Notes under the pieces: generated by a model | The model's input: the letters and a program-made list of their open reading frames with translations, nothing else | Told to the model about the DNA's origin: nothing | Databases searched by the model: none | Translations under genes and position numbers: made by a program | Shown: piece by piece, positions 1 to 7,442 of the stretch | Numbering within the stretch: the first letter of the stretch is position 1 | Layout of the letters: each line of letters opens with the position of its first letter | Source of the DNA: CAZABS01 sp964483635 | Lineage (GTDB): Bacteria > Patescibacteriota > Minisyncoccia > Moranbacterales > UBA1568 | Assembly (NCBI GenBank): GCA_964483635.1 | Contig: CAZABS010000013.1 | Coordinates: 1 to 21,365 of the forward strand | Direction: 5' to 3' | DNA: 21,365 nucleotides

Positions 1-399
1 TACTGCTGGTTGCGCGGGCAGATGCGATCGAAACCGGTATCCTGGTCGCACGATACCGTGGTGTACAACGGTGTTCCGCTCGATATTTCATCCAAGGTTT
101 CGGATGAGTCGGCTTATCTCGCGGGTGGGCTGTTACTCCGGCAGCTCCTGGACCAATATCAAGCGATCCCCGTGAAAGGGCGCGCTGCGTCACTGGTTAC
201 CAAGGGGCAACCATGGTGCGCGGTGACTGCTCAATCGATCAGAGTCAAGGTGGCTGAGGAGCGCTACCGCAAAGAGGTGAGGCTTCGGCTGGAGTGCTTG
301 GCCGAGGGAGAGGCGTATGAGCTGGTGATGGCAAACGGGCCATCATCGGTTGAAGAAATCGCGCGGGAGTACGCGCGACTCGCGAAGAAGCGCCCGTAA
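1..399 (+). CDS. Hypothetical protein, 3' part (5' end outside window)
   Basis: The reading frame is open from the first base to the TAA at 397-399, so about 132 C-terminal residues are visible and the true start probably lies upstream; the ATG at 22 and the non-ATG codon at 10 have no SD in front. The protein is mixed alpha/beta: a beta-rich middle ending near WCAVTAQ, then a charged Arg/Glu-rich stretch, and a terminal helix ending REYARLAKKRP that suggests a basic tail. I see no signal peptide, membrane segment or known catalytic motif and do not recognise the family. The DNA is clearly more GC-rich than the polysaccharide and cell-wall genes and resembles the block at 7443-8572. A strong terminator follows, so this is the last gene of its transcript. 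Confidence 0.6.
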   Translation, partial: YCWLRGQMRSKPVSWSHDTVVYNGVPLDISSKVSDESAYLAGGLLLRQLLDQYQAIPVKGRAASLVTKGQPWCAVTAQSIRVKVAEERYRKEVRLRLECLAEGEAYELVMANGPSSVEEIAREYARLAKKRP

Positions 400-430
400 C
401 GTAAAGAAAAACAGCACAAGGTTCATATTT

Positions 431-466
431 GGCAGGTGCCCACGCGCACCTGCCGATTCTTTTTTT
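431..466 (+). terminator. Rho-independent terminator after the first gene
   Basis: A perfect 9-bp stem (431-439 with 446-454) closes a 6-base loop and is followed by GATTC and a run of seven T. It lies between two convergent genes. The T-run touches the stop codon of the minus-strand synthetase. On the minus strand the hairpin is followed by AAATATG, so it should work mainly for the plus-strand gene. Confidence 0.85.
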
Positions 467-2582
467 ATGCCTCTTGAGAAAGTAACATCCGAGCATCGAG
501 AATGCGAAAATCCGCTCCATCGGGAAACACGAGGAGTGGGTTGATATCAAGTTCGACTATTTCCGGAAAATCAGCGCTGAGCTGTGCGAGGCGCGCGAGG
601 AGTTCTTTTATTCGATTCATCTCAACGCTCTGGTGACCACGTGTTCCGGAAAGCAGAGGAGAGCTTTGGAGTTCGTGAAGCATTTCGTCGAGATCGCGCT
701 CAGTTAAAGGGAGGAAACGTAGGGCAACGTCGTGAAATACTTCCACATAAATCCCGCCGAGACCTACAACGAGGAGTGTTCCGAGTCCCGGCTCTTTTTT
801 GAGACCAAGGAGAAGCTCAATGCCATCTTTCTTTGCCATTTCGACGACGAGTGCACCATCAATCTTCGCCTCTGGCTTATTGGTGCTTACCGTTTCGATG
901 AGTACTTCATAAGCCTGGTCAGCATGCTCGGGTGCGATTCCCAGGAGAACGCCGCCGACATCAGATTTGTGAATGATATCCCCGGAAACAATTTTAAGAG
1001 CAACTGGTTTTCCGATTTTTTGAGCTGCTGCCAGGGCTTCAGCTCCACTGGTTACCAAGGTACTTTCGAGGAAGGGGAATTTGTATTTTTTGAGAATTTC
1101 AGCAGAAGTCGATTCACCGAGCTCAAATTTATTTTCTGCTCGAGCTCTTTTAAGGAGATTCTTTACCGCGTCAATTTGGACGTCATCAAAAGTTGGGGTG
1201 AGTGGAGAGGGGGCTTCTATTGACCAGTTGGCTGCCTCGGCGAGTTTTCCTAAAGCGCGGGCACCTGACTCGGGATAGTCGAGCACGGTCAGATTGTTCT
1301 TTTCAAGGATAGCACGACCGGGAAGGACGAGTTCCTTGCCAGCCATCACCGTAACCATCGGGAGATTCGGATGTGATTGTTTCAAACGCACTATGGATTC
1401 GGCGGTCGCTCCTGGCTCGGTCATGGTTTGAGGTGTAAGGAGAATGAGGAGTAGATCTGTATTCGGGTCGCTCGCAACTATTTCGAGAGCATCTTGGTAT
1501 CGCTTGGCCAGAGCATCGCCGAGGAGATCAATCGGATTATGAAGACTCCCTGCTGCCGGGAGAACGAGGCGAAGTTTTTCTTGCGTCTCCGGAGAAAGCT
1601 GGGCTATTTCGAGGCCAGCCCCTACGGCGGCATCGGTTGCTAATACCCCAAAACCTCCCGCATTGGTCACGATGGTTATCTGGCGTCCTTTCGGGAGGGG
1701 ATTCTGGGAGAAGGTTGCGAGGAGTTCGATGAGCTCTTCAAAGCTATCTGCTTCTGTGATTCGTGCTTGATGAAAGAGGGCGTGATAAGCGAGTGCATTT
1801 CCCGCTACCGCTCCGGTATGTGAGCTCGAGGCAGCTGTTCCTGCTTCTGTTTTTCCTGATTTGAGAGCGATAATTGGTTTCGGAGTCTTGCTCGCGATAC
1901 TCGCATGAGCGCGATCAATGAGTACTGGAGCATCTCTGAGTCCTTCGGTATAGAGTCCAATTACTTTGGTATCAGGGTCATTTCGAAAGTGTTCGAGGAG
2001 GAGCGCTTCATCGATAACGGCTTTATTTCCGATTGAAACAAAATGAGAAAAGCCAAGTGTTTTTTTCCCGTGATCGAGGAGGGCACTCATGAGCGCTCCG
2101 CTCTGAGAAAAAAAGGCGATGCTTCCGGTTTTGGGAATAGCTGACGCAAAGGAAGCATTGAGAAATTTCTTGGGGGCGATAAATCCAAGACAATTTGGTC
2201 CAAGCAGTGTAATCCGGTATTCCGATGCAATAGCCCGGATGGAGTCCTCGAGGGCTGCGCCAGGTGTGCCCGTTTCTTTAAATCCGGCCGAAATAATGAT
2301 CACTGCTCGGACGAGTTTTTCTCCAGCTTCCCGGAGAACGGTTGGAACGATGGATGCGGGGACCACAATGATGGCGAGGTCAATGGTTTCGGGAATATCG
2401 CTGATAGAAGTAAAACATGGGCGGCCGAAAAGCTCGGTAGTTTTGGGATTAACGGGAAAGACATGTCCCGAATAGTCACTCTGAATGAGATTTTTGGCAA
2501 TATCGTTTCCAACACTTCCAGGAGTTGTTGAGGCACCTATAACGGCAATAGATTTTGGGGAAAATAAGGTATGTAAAGACAT
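465..2582 (-). CDS. ADP-forming acetate/acyl-CoA synthetase (fused alpha-beta)
   Basis: Catalyses acetyl-CoA (or another acyl-CoA) + ADP + Pi to acid + CoA + ATP, giving substrate-level ATP in fermenters. The 705-residue protein has the full single-chain domain order: N-terminal CoA-binding Rossmann domain (SIAVIGAST near residue 11), succinyl-CoA-ligase-like domains with LGPNCLGF and the SSSHTG segment that carries the phosphorylated histidine in this family, then a C-terminal ATP-grasp domain (GKPVALKI, HKSDVGGV, LVVGLGGIYVE, ELDINPLLV). I start it at the ATG at 2582 because homology begins there (MSLHTLFSPKSIAVIGAS); an in-frame TTG at 2615 would add 11 residues but overlaps the -10 box. 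No SD is present. The acyl substrate cannot be read from sequence. It is the only minus-strand gene here and is transcribed alone. Confidence 0.93.
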   Translation of the reverse strand: MSLHTLFSPKSIAVIGASTTPGSVGNDIAKNLIQSDYSGHVFPVNPKTTELFGRPCFTSISDIPETIDLAIIVVPASIVPTVLREAGEKLVRAVIIISAGFKETGTPGAALEDSIRAIASEYRITLLGPNCLGFIAPKKFLNASFASAIPKTGSIAFFSQSGALMSALLDHGKKTLGFSHFVSIGNKAVIDEALLLEHFRNDPDTKVIGLYTEGLRDAPVLIDRAHASIASKTPKPIIALKSGKTEAGTAASSSHTGAVAGNALAYHALFHQARITEADSFEELIELLATFSQNPLPKGRQITIVTNAGGFGVLATDAAVGAGLEIAQLSPETQEKLRLVLPAAGSLHNPIDLLGDALAKRYQDALEIVASDPNTDLLLILLTPQTMTEPGATAESIVRLKQSHPNLPMVTVMAGKELVLPGRAILEKNNLTVLDYPESGARALGKLAEAANWSIEAPSPLTPTFDDVQIDAVKNLLKRARAENKFELGESTSAEILKKYKFPFLESTLVTSGAEALAAAQKIGKPVALKIVSGDIIHKSDVGGVLLGIAPEHADQAYEVLIETVSTNKPEAKIDGALVVEMAKKDGIELLLGLKKEPGLGTLLVVGLGGIYVEVFHDVALRFLPLTERDLDEMLHELQSSPLLSGTRGHQSVEMNRIKELLARLAQLSADFPEIVELDINPLLVFPDGADFRILDARMLLSQEA

Positions 2583-2614
2583 AAGAAGGGTGTTTTGTAT
2601 GGAGTTCTTTTTCA

Positions 2615-2643
2615 ATTGTAACGAAAAACATGCCTCTTGACAA
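2615..2643 (-). promoter_or_regulatory. Promoter of the acyl-CoA synthetase
   Basis: On the minus strand TTGTCA (2638-2643) is followed after exactly 17 bases by TACAAT (2615-2620). Transcription should begin near 2607, about 25 bases before the ATG at 2582. Its -35 box overlaps that of the divergent promoter by five bases because TTGACAA reads TTGTCAA on the other strand. Confidence 0.7.
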
Positions 2644-2665
2644 AAAAGAACCTTTTTGCTATTAT
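2637..2665 (+). promoter_or_regulatory. Sigma-70-type promoter of the beta-helix gene
   Basis: Consensus TTGACA (2637-2642), a 17-base spacer, and TATTAT (2660-2665) preceded by TG at the extended -10 position. The start should be near 2672, giving a leader of about 25 bases. A near copy of this promoter sits at 3766-3794. Confidence 0.85.
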
Positions 2666-2696
2666 CTCTCGTTAAATCATCAATTGTAGAAAGACT

Positions 2697-3641
2697 ATGT
2701 TTTCTCCACTCAGGGCTTCAAATCGGGCTATTTTTGTGGGTCTGTGTCTCATGGTAGCGATTACCGCGCCGGTTTTTGTGTGGGGCGGATCAAAAACCAA
2801 GACGATATATGTTGATAAAGATAATACCAAAGGTACCCAGGATGGATCCAAGGATCATCCATATCGAAAAATCGGAACCGCTCTTGATCATGCCAAAGGG
2901 AAAACAGTGATTTATGTCGGCAAAGGGCAGTACAAAGAGAATATTCGTTTGCCAAAAGATACCAAACTCGTTGGTGGCAAGGACAAGAGTGACGTGGTGA
3001 TTGTTGGTGATAATGACAAGCCAACCATTACGATGAAAGAAGATACGGAAATCAACAAAATCACCGTGAAAGGTGGTCGGCACGGAGTACGCGTCGAAGA
3101 AAATGCTGAGGCACGGATTATCCAATCAATCATCAAGGACAGTGCTCGAGATGGCGTGCATATTGATCGCGGAACACTCGCCAAAAAGGATCAAGTGTTT
3201 ATTGAAAAAACGGATATTAAAGGGAGTAAGATGGCGGGGATTTTTTCTGAAAAGCGCCATGTTATTGTGATGGATTGTGAAATTACCAGAAATGCTGATG
3301 GGATTGATTTTACCTCCGGTGTGAAGGCTTGGTTTCAAGATAATTTCATCAACGACAATCGTGGCAGCGGCGCGAAGTTCGTTCTTGATGGATCATCTAT
3401 TTGGAGTAAAAACAATCAATTTCGTCGCAATGGCCGTGAAGGCATCGAGGTGAATGCCTATGGCGCAGCTGGATCTGTTGGTCTCAAGAAGGCAAAAATT
3501 GCCGACAATAAGCACTACGGAATTACCCGTGTGGCTCGTACTCCTGCTGGAGCGAAGACGTTTGGGAATCTCTTTCTCGAGAATATCTGGAATCAAGGAA
3601 ATGCGATTGGCAATCTGTCACCAATTTTTCTTTTGAAGTAA
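2697..3641 (+). CDS. Secreted right-handed parallel beta-helix protein (DUF1565/pectate-lyase-like fold)
   Basis: The 314-residue protein starts with a signal peptide or signal anchor: basic residues near 6-10, a hydrophobic core at about 11-29, then GGSKTKT. The mature part opens with IYVDKDNTKGTQDGSKDHPYRKI, broken here by a GTALDHAK segment, the pattern that starts many beta-helix proteins, followed by repeating coils of about 20-25 residues (YVGKGQYKENI; VVIVGDNDKP; GRHGVRVEENAEA; DGVHIDRG; GIDFTSGVKAWFQDN; GREGIEVNAYGA). I see no lyase catalytic set, so a structural or glycan-binding surface role is as likely as an enzyme. It has its own promoter and terminator. The context is the polysaccharide operon downstream, whose promoter is almost the same. 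No SD; T precedes the ATG. Confidence 0.85.
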   Translation: MFSPLRASNRAIFVGLCLMVAITAPVFVWGGSKTKTIYVDKDNTKGTQDGSKDHPYRKIGTALDHAKGKTVIYVGKGQYKENIRLPKDTKLVGGKDKSDVVIVGDNDKPTITMKEDTEINKITVKGGRHGVRVEENAEARIIQSIIKDSARDGVHIDRGTLAKKDQVFIEKTDIKGSKMAGIFSEKRHVIVMDCEITRNADGIDFTSGVKAWFQDNFINDNRGSGAKFVLDGSSIWSKNNQFRRNGREGIEVNAYGAAGSVGLKKAKIADNKHYGITRVARTPAGAKTFGNLFLENIWNQGNAIGNLSPIFLLK

Positions 3642-3670
3642 TCGTCTCGTGAAAGTGAACGTATGAAAAG

Positions 3671-3694
3671 ACCAGTCTTGACGGCTGGTTTTTT
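3671..3694 (+). terminator. Rho-independent terminator of the beta-helix gene
   Basis: A 7-bp stem (3671-3677 with 3683-3689, one T-G pair) with loop TTGAC, followed by six T (3689-3694). It separates the beta-helix gene from the glycosyltransferase operon. Confidence 0.85.
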
Positions 3695-3765
3695 CGCAAA
3701 AAATGAGAGGAAGTAAGACGGCATTCTTGGCTTATATTCGCCATAAATGAGACGAGACGAGAGGG

Positions 3766-3794
3766 TTGACAAAAAATAGAATTTTTGCTACTAT
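3766..3794 (+). promoter_or_regulatory. Promoter of the polysaccharide/DUF4012 operon
   Basis: TTGACA (3766-3771), a 17-base spacer, and TACTAT (3789-3794) with an upstream TG (extended -10). The spacer has the same A-tract and TTTTTGC end as the promoter at 2637, and GTTAA occurs at the same offset (+11 from the first -10 base) in both. Just upstream, 3749-3763 is three near-copies of GAGAC. Confidence 0.85.
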
Positions 3795-3822
3795 AAACAG
3801 TTAATTTTGGCTCTCCAAGGCT

Positions 3823-4998
3823 ATGAAAATTGCTTTCATTGGGCAGAAGGGGATTCCAGCTCACTCCGGTGGGGTAGAGAAACACGTCGAGAAAATCGCT
3901 ACTCGACTGGCGGCTTTTGGGCATGAGGTGACGGTGTATACTCGTCCGCATTATACCGCGTCCAATTTGAAAACATTTCAGGGTGTAACGTTGATTTCCT
4001 TGCCCTCGATCACCACGAAGCACCTGGATGCTATTTCACATACTTTGGTAGCGACACTGCACGCGCTGTTTTCAGATTATGACGTGATACATTTTCAATC
4101 CATTGGCCCTTCGATCCTTTCTTTTCTGCCACGTATTTTCCGACCAAACGTTCGAGTCATTTCAACCTTTCATAGTCAGGATTATTTTCACCAAAAATGG
4201 GGAGCCTTTGCAAAGCGGTGTTTGAAGGCTGGAGAATTCTTTACCTGTCGAGTTCCCGAAAAAACCATTACTGTTTCCCAGAGCTTGGCTCTCTATGCCA
4301 AACGTGTCTATGGGCGCGAAGCAGTTTATATTCCGAATGGAGCCGAAATCGAATTCGAATCAGACGCCTCTTCCTTATCATCATGTGGTTTGCGACCCAA
4401 GCGCTATATTCTGTCGGTCTCTCGACTGGTGGCGCACAAAGGGATTCACTATCTCATCAAGGCGTTCCAAGATCTCCAACATACCGGGAAGCTTCCGAAC
4501 GGGACAAAGTTAGCGATTGTGGGAACTCATGCCAATACTGAGGAGTATGAAAAGTATCTTCATCTTTTGGCTGGTCAGGACTCGAACATTCTCTTTTTGG
4601 GCGAACAACATGGGAAGGTGCTCAATGCACTTTTTTCGCATGCAGCTCTTTTCGTCCAGCCTTCCGAAGATGAGGGGCTTTCATTGGCACTTCTTGAGGC
4701 AATGGCGCATGGTCTTTGCCCGCTGGTTTCGGATATTCCTGCGAACGTAGAAGCTATTGGCGTCGATGCTGGCGTTACCTTTCCCGTTCGTGATGTGAAT
4801 CGACTGCGCGATCAGCTCGCTTTTCTGCTCAATCGACCGGAAATTCTCCAGGAGATTGGAGAGCGTGCCAAAGAGCGCATCGAGGATGAATATAGCTGGG
4901 ATGCGATTGCACGTCGAACCGAATCAGTCTATCACGATCTCGTGAAAGAAAAAGAAGCTCGATCACGTTATCAATTCAATTCCAAACATGCGGCCTAA
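3823..4998 (+). CDS. GT4-family glycosyltransferase (GT-B fold)
   Basis: Likely transfers a sugar from a nucleotide-sugar donor to a lipid-linked or surface glycan at the inner face of the membrane. The 391-residue protein has the GT-B two-domain plan: N-terminal acceptor domain starting KIAFIGQKGIPAHSGGVEKH (residues 2-21), and a C-terminal donor domain with SVSRLVAHKG (198-207) and the GT4 EX7E motif E284-E292 in EDEGLSLALLEAM. The stop at 4998 overlaps the next start, so translation is probably coupled. Donor and acceptor sugars cannot be predicted. AAGG lies only two bases from the ATG, too close to count as a good SD. Confidence 0.92.
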   Translation: MKIAFIGQKGIPAHSGGVEKHVEKIATRLAAFGHEVTVYTRPHYTASNLKTFQGVTLISLPSITTKHLDAISHTLVATLHALFSDYDVIHFQSIGPSILSFLPRIFRPNVRVISTFHSQDYFHQKWGAFAKRCLKAGEFFTCRVPEKTITVSQSLALYAKRVYGREAVYIPNGAEIEFESDASSLSSCGLRPKRYILSVSRLVAHKGIHYLIKAFQDLQHTGKLPNGTKLAIVGTHANTEEYEKYLHLLAGQDSNILFLGEQHGKVLNALFSHAALFVQPSEDEGLSLALLEAMAHGLCPLVSDIPANVEAIGVDAGVTFPVRDVNRLRDQLAFLLNRPEILQEIGERAKERIEDEYSWDAIARRTESVYHDLVKEKEARSRYQFNSKHAA

Positions 4999-5965
4999 TT
5001 TTTTCCCACCGTATTTTTTTGTCACGCTCGTCGCCGTTACCCTGGCGGCGGGTTTAATTTGGCTGGATTCATTCCGGGGATATCAGGCCGAAGCGGTTGG
5101 ACTGGTTATTGATCGAACGGGTCGGAGCGCTGATGTTGCAGGAACTCTCTCGGGACTTTCGGAAACACTCCCGTTTTATGATCGAGTACTGGCTTCGAAT
5201 GAACTTTTGGAGGAGAATCATCTCGGAATGACTCCTGATCAACGTAAGGCCTTCTGGCAGGATCAAGTACAAGTAGAGGTTCGTTCAACTGGAGGGATCA
5301 TGCATATCCGTGCTTTTGGTGAGAATCAGGACGATGCACGTCTTCTGGCACGTGGGACCGTCGATACGCTTTTTGAAATGGCGAGTTACTACTACAATAT
5401 CAAATCAGCGGTGGATGTTCGTCTCGTAGAAAATGTTGTGGTAAAGCCAGTGATTCGAAATCCGTGGCTCTTCGCTTGGTATACGGGAGTTTCAAGTTTG
5501 GTAGTGACGAGTTTCTTTTTTGGATTGATTTCTCTGCTGGATCGTTTTTTGGGTGGGCGTTCGCAAAACAAGGTTCAAATGGATCGTTCAAACCAGGGAA
5601 CGTTTCTATCACCGGATACGTTTAAGCCTATTCCACCCGCACATTTTCCTGTTCAGGAAGAGCGTACCGAATATATCGCTCCCGAAGCTGGCGAAGAAGA
5701 ATTGCGAGTCACGAGCGAAGTACCATATCGCAGCGTGACCAAAGCCAGTGCACCATCGAACTTACCGGTGCTTGAGGAAGACAATCTTCCGCCGCTCTTG
5801 GGGGCGCAGGCGCGTCTCGTCCGATCGGATATTGATGCGACGGTTGAGGCACAAGCCATGGATATGCCGTCTGCACCGATCCAGGAGGAAGCACCGCGTA
5901 CCGAGGAGCCGAGCGCTGAAGAATATCGTCAACGTCTGAATGACCTCTTGTCAGGAAGAGGGTAA
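4988..5965 (+). CDS. Wzz-like chain-length/polysaccharide co-polymerase protein
   Basis: A 325-residue protein with two transmembrane segments (about 10-27 and 162-184) flanking an extracytoplasmic loop of about 130 residues. The loop ends VVKPVIRNPWLFAWYTG, the proline-containing approach to TM2 typical of Wzz/polysaccharide co-polymerases. The cytoplasmic tail (about 185-325) is acidic and proline-rich, probably disordered, and has no Walker motif, so no tyrosine-kinase domain is fused. The start overlaps the glycosyltransferase end by 11 bases. It probably sets glycan chain length or organises the export complex. The sequence is diverged and I rest the call on architecture and context. Confidence 0.65.
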   Translation: MRPNFFPPYFFVTLVAVTLAAGLIWLDSFRGYQAEAVGLVIDRTGRSADVAGTLSGLSETLPFYDRVLASNELLEENHLGMTPDQRKAFWQDQVQVEVRSTGGIMHIRAFGENQDDARLLARGTVDTLFEMASYYYNIKSAVDVRLVENVVVKPVIRNPWLFAWYTGVSSLVVTSFFFGLISLLDRFLGGRSQNKVQMDRSNQGTFLSPDTFKPIPPAHFPVQEERTEYIAPEAGEEELRVTSEVPYRSVTKASAPSNLPVLEEDNLPPLLGAQARLVRSDIDATVEAQAMDMPSAPIQEEAPRTEEPSAEEYRQRLNDLLSGRG

Positions 5966-5976
5966 ACTACGAGGGT

Positions 5977-7335
5977 ATGCGTCAATCAAAAACATTTTGG
6001 ATGTGGTTCATAGTCCTGTCAGTGATTTTTCTCACCGGCTGGTATTTTTATTGGGAAATAAAGAGTGGTCACATTGGACGCATGCTTCCGGTTTCAGAAG
6101 AGCTCCAAGGGGATTTGGCTACGGTGGTACGGTTGGCGCGTTCGGTGATCGATACTAATGGTGAGGAACGGGTATTCCTCGTGGTGTTTCAAAACAATAT
6201 GGAACTTCGCCCTGGGGGTGGATTTATCGGATCTTTCGGAATTCTGAAAATTAAAGACGGAAAGGTAACTGATTTTCAGCTCCACGACTCAATAAATTTT
6301 GATGGCCGAATCCCAGATACCGTGGCGGCTCCGTACCCTTTCTGGGAAACCCTCAAGGTGAAATGGCTGAAGCTACGTGATGCGAATATTTCTCCTGATT
6401 GGGCGACCAATGCTGATCAGCTGAACTCTTTCTATCGTTTGGGCGGGGGAACAGAATCATTTGATGGAATTATTGGTATCACCACCAATGTTCTCACTTC
6501 ATTTTTGACCATCACTGGACCGGTGAAAATTGACGGGTATCCGGGAGAGTATGGAGCGGATCGGGGAGTTCTCGATCTTGAGTATCAAGTTGAGCAAGGT
6601 TTCGTCGAACAGGGCATTAGCCGTGCTGATCGGAAAAATGTCATGGAACTCTTGGGGAAAGCGATTCTTGAGCGAGTGAAACAACTTTCACTTCAGGATC
6701 AGTATCGGTTGTTCCGAGTGGCACTGGATGACCTGCATAAAAAAGATATCCAATTGTTTTTTTGGGATGAGCGGCTGCAGTCGATTGTCAACAAGGCTGG
6801 TTGGAGTGGTAACATTGATCGAGAGTGGAAACAGGACTCGTTGCTCTTGGTTGATTCAAACATGAGTGCGCTCAAGACTGATCTTCGCATGAAGCGCTCA
6901 CTTGATTACGTGATTGATCTTCGTGGAGAATCGCCCAAAGCTACGGCGACCGTGACCTACGAACACACGGCGAAAGAAAAGGACTTCATGACTCGGGATT
7001 ATCAGTCATATACGAGACTGTATGTCCCTGAGGGGGCTTGGATAGAAAGTGTTGAGGGAAGTGCGAAGCATTCTCGGCCAGCAGTCTTTGGGAGCGAACT
7101 TGGTCGAAAATATGCGGGAGTGATTGTGCAGGTGCCTCTGGGGACCACACGCACATTGGTGTTTGAATATGGATTACCGAAAACAATTGCTCCGATAGAA
7201 TATGATCTCAAGATTGAAAAGCAACCTGGAGTGAATGATATGCCGATTACGGTCACTGTCTACCGAAAAAATGGTTCTGAAGAACAACACGCGGTGGTTT
7301 TGAATCGCCCGTTTGTGCTTTCACGGACTCGATAG
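5977..7335 (+). CDS. DUF4012 domain membrane-anchored protein
   Basis: A 452-residue protein with one N-terminal transmembrane anchor (residues 8-26) and a large outer domain. Residues 71-88 carry the DUF4012 signature FQNNMELRPGGGFIGSFG, followed by DGKVTDFQLHDS. DUF4012 proteins are widespread in Patescibacteria and Actinobacteria, often in surface polysaccharide loci; their biochemical role is not established. Here it is the last gene of the glycosyltransferase/Wzz-like operon, 11 bases after the previous stop. The C-terminal part (about 300-450) is beta-rich, with segments such as GTTRTLVFEYGLP that may form an Ig-like sandwich. GAGGG sits one base from the ATG and is too near to act as a normal SD. 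Confidence 0.88.
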   Translation: MRQSKTFWMWFIVLSVIFLTGWYFYWEIKSGHIGRMLPVSEELQGDLATVVRLARSVIDTNGEERVFLVVFQNNMELRPGGGFIGSFGILKIKDGKVTDFQLHDSINFDGRIPDTVAAPYPFWETLKVKWLKLRDANISPDWATNADQLNSFYRLGGGTESFDGIIGITTNVLTSFLTITGPVKIDGYPGEYGADRGVLDLEYQVEQGFVEQGISRADRKNVMELLGKAILERVKQLSLQDQYRLFRVALDDLHKKDIQLFFWDERLQSIVNKAGWSGNIDREWKQDSLLLVDSNMSALKTDLRMKRSLDYVIDLRGESPKATATVTYEHTAKEKDFMTRDYQSYTRLYVPEGAWIESVEGSAKHSRPAVFGSELGRKYAGVIVQVPLGTTRTLVFEYGLPKTIAPIEYDLKIEKQPGVNDMPITVTVYRKNGSEEQHAVVLNRPFVLSRTR

Positions 7336-7343
7336 CTCTCGGT

Positions 7344-7389
7344 ATCGGTGAGGAAGTGAGCTTTATGGCCCGCTCGCTTCCTGCCCGAT
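7344..7389 (+). other. Long hairpin without U-tract ahead of the small GC-rich operon
   Basis: An 11-bp stem (7351-7361 with 7372-7382, one T-G pair, 10-base loop) is extended by 5 more bp (7344-7348 with 7385-7389) across a 2x2 internal loop. No T-run follows on the plus strand, so it is not a standard terminator. It could be a processing site or structured leader for the operon at 7443, or the 3' end of the DUF4012 message. Confidence 0.5.
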
Positions 7390-7430
7390 GCTGGGATTAT
7401 TTCCTGGCAGAATGAAGTTCGTGAACAACC

Positions 7431-7437
7431 AAGGAGG
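7431..7437 (+). promoter_or_regulatory. Strong SD (AAGGAGG) for the 7443 gene
   Basis: AAGGAGG lies 5 bases before the ATG at 7443. This contrasts with the SD-less starts of nearly every core gene in the window and fixes the start codon. Confidence 0.85.
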
Positions 7438-7442
7438 GAATC

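Noticed and set aside
732..1223. 163-residue plus-strand frame inside the acyl-CoA synthetase
   Set aside because: Antisense shadow of a well-supported gene with no family features.
3678..3683. TTGACG in the loop of the beta-helix terminator as a -35 box
   Set aside because: At 17 bases the -10 position reads AAATGA; the real promoter of the next operon is at 3766.
3749..3763. Short tandem GAGAC repeats upstream of the polysaccharide promoter
   Set aside because: Only three imperfect 5-base units; no sign of a longer repeat or operator symmetry.
3523..4023. 166-residue minus-strand frame over the terminator and glycosyltransferase start
   Set aside because: It runs through a terminator, a promoter and a conserved gene start on the other strand; no motif.
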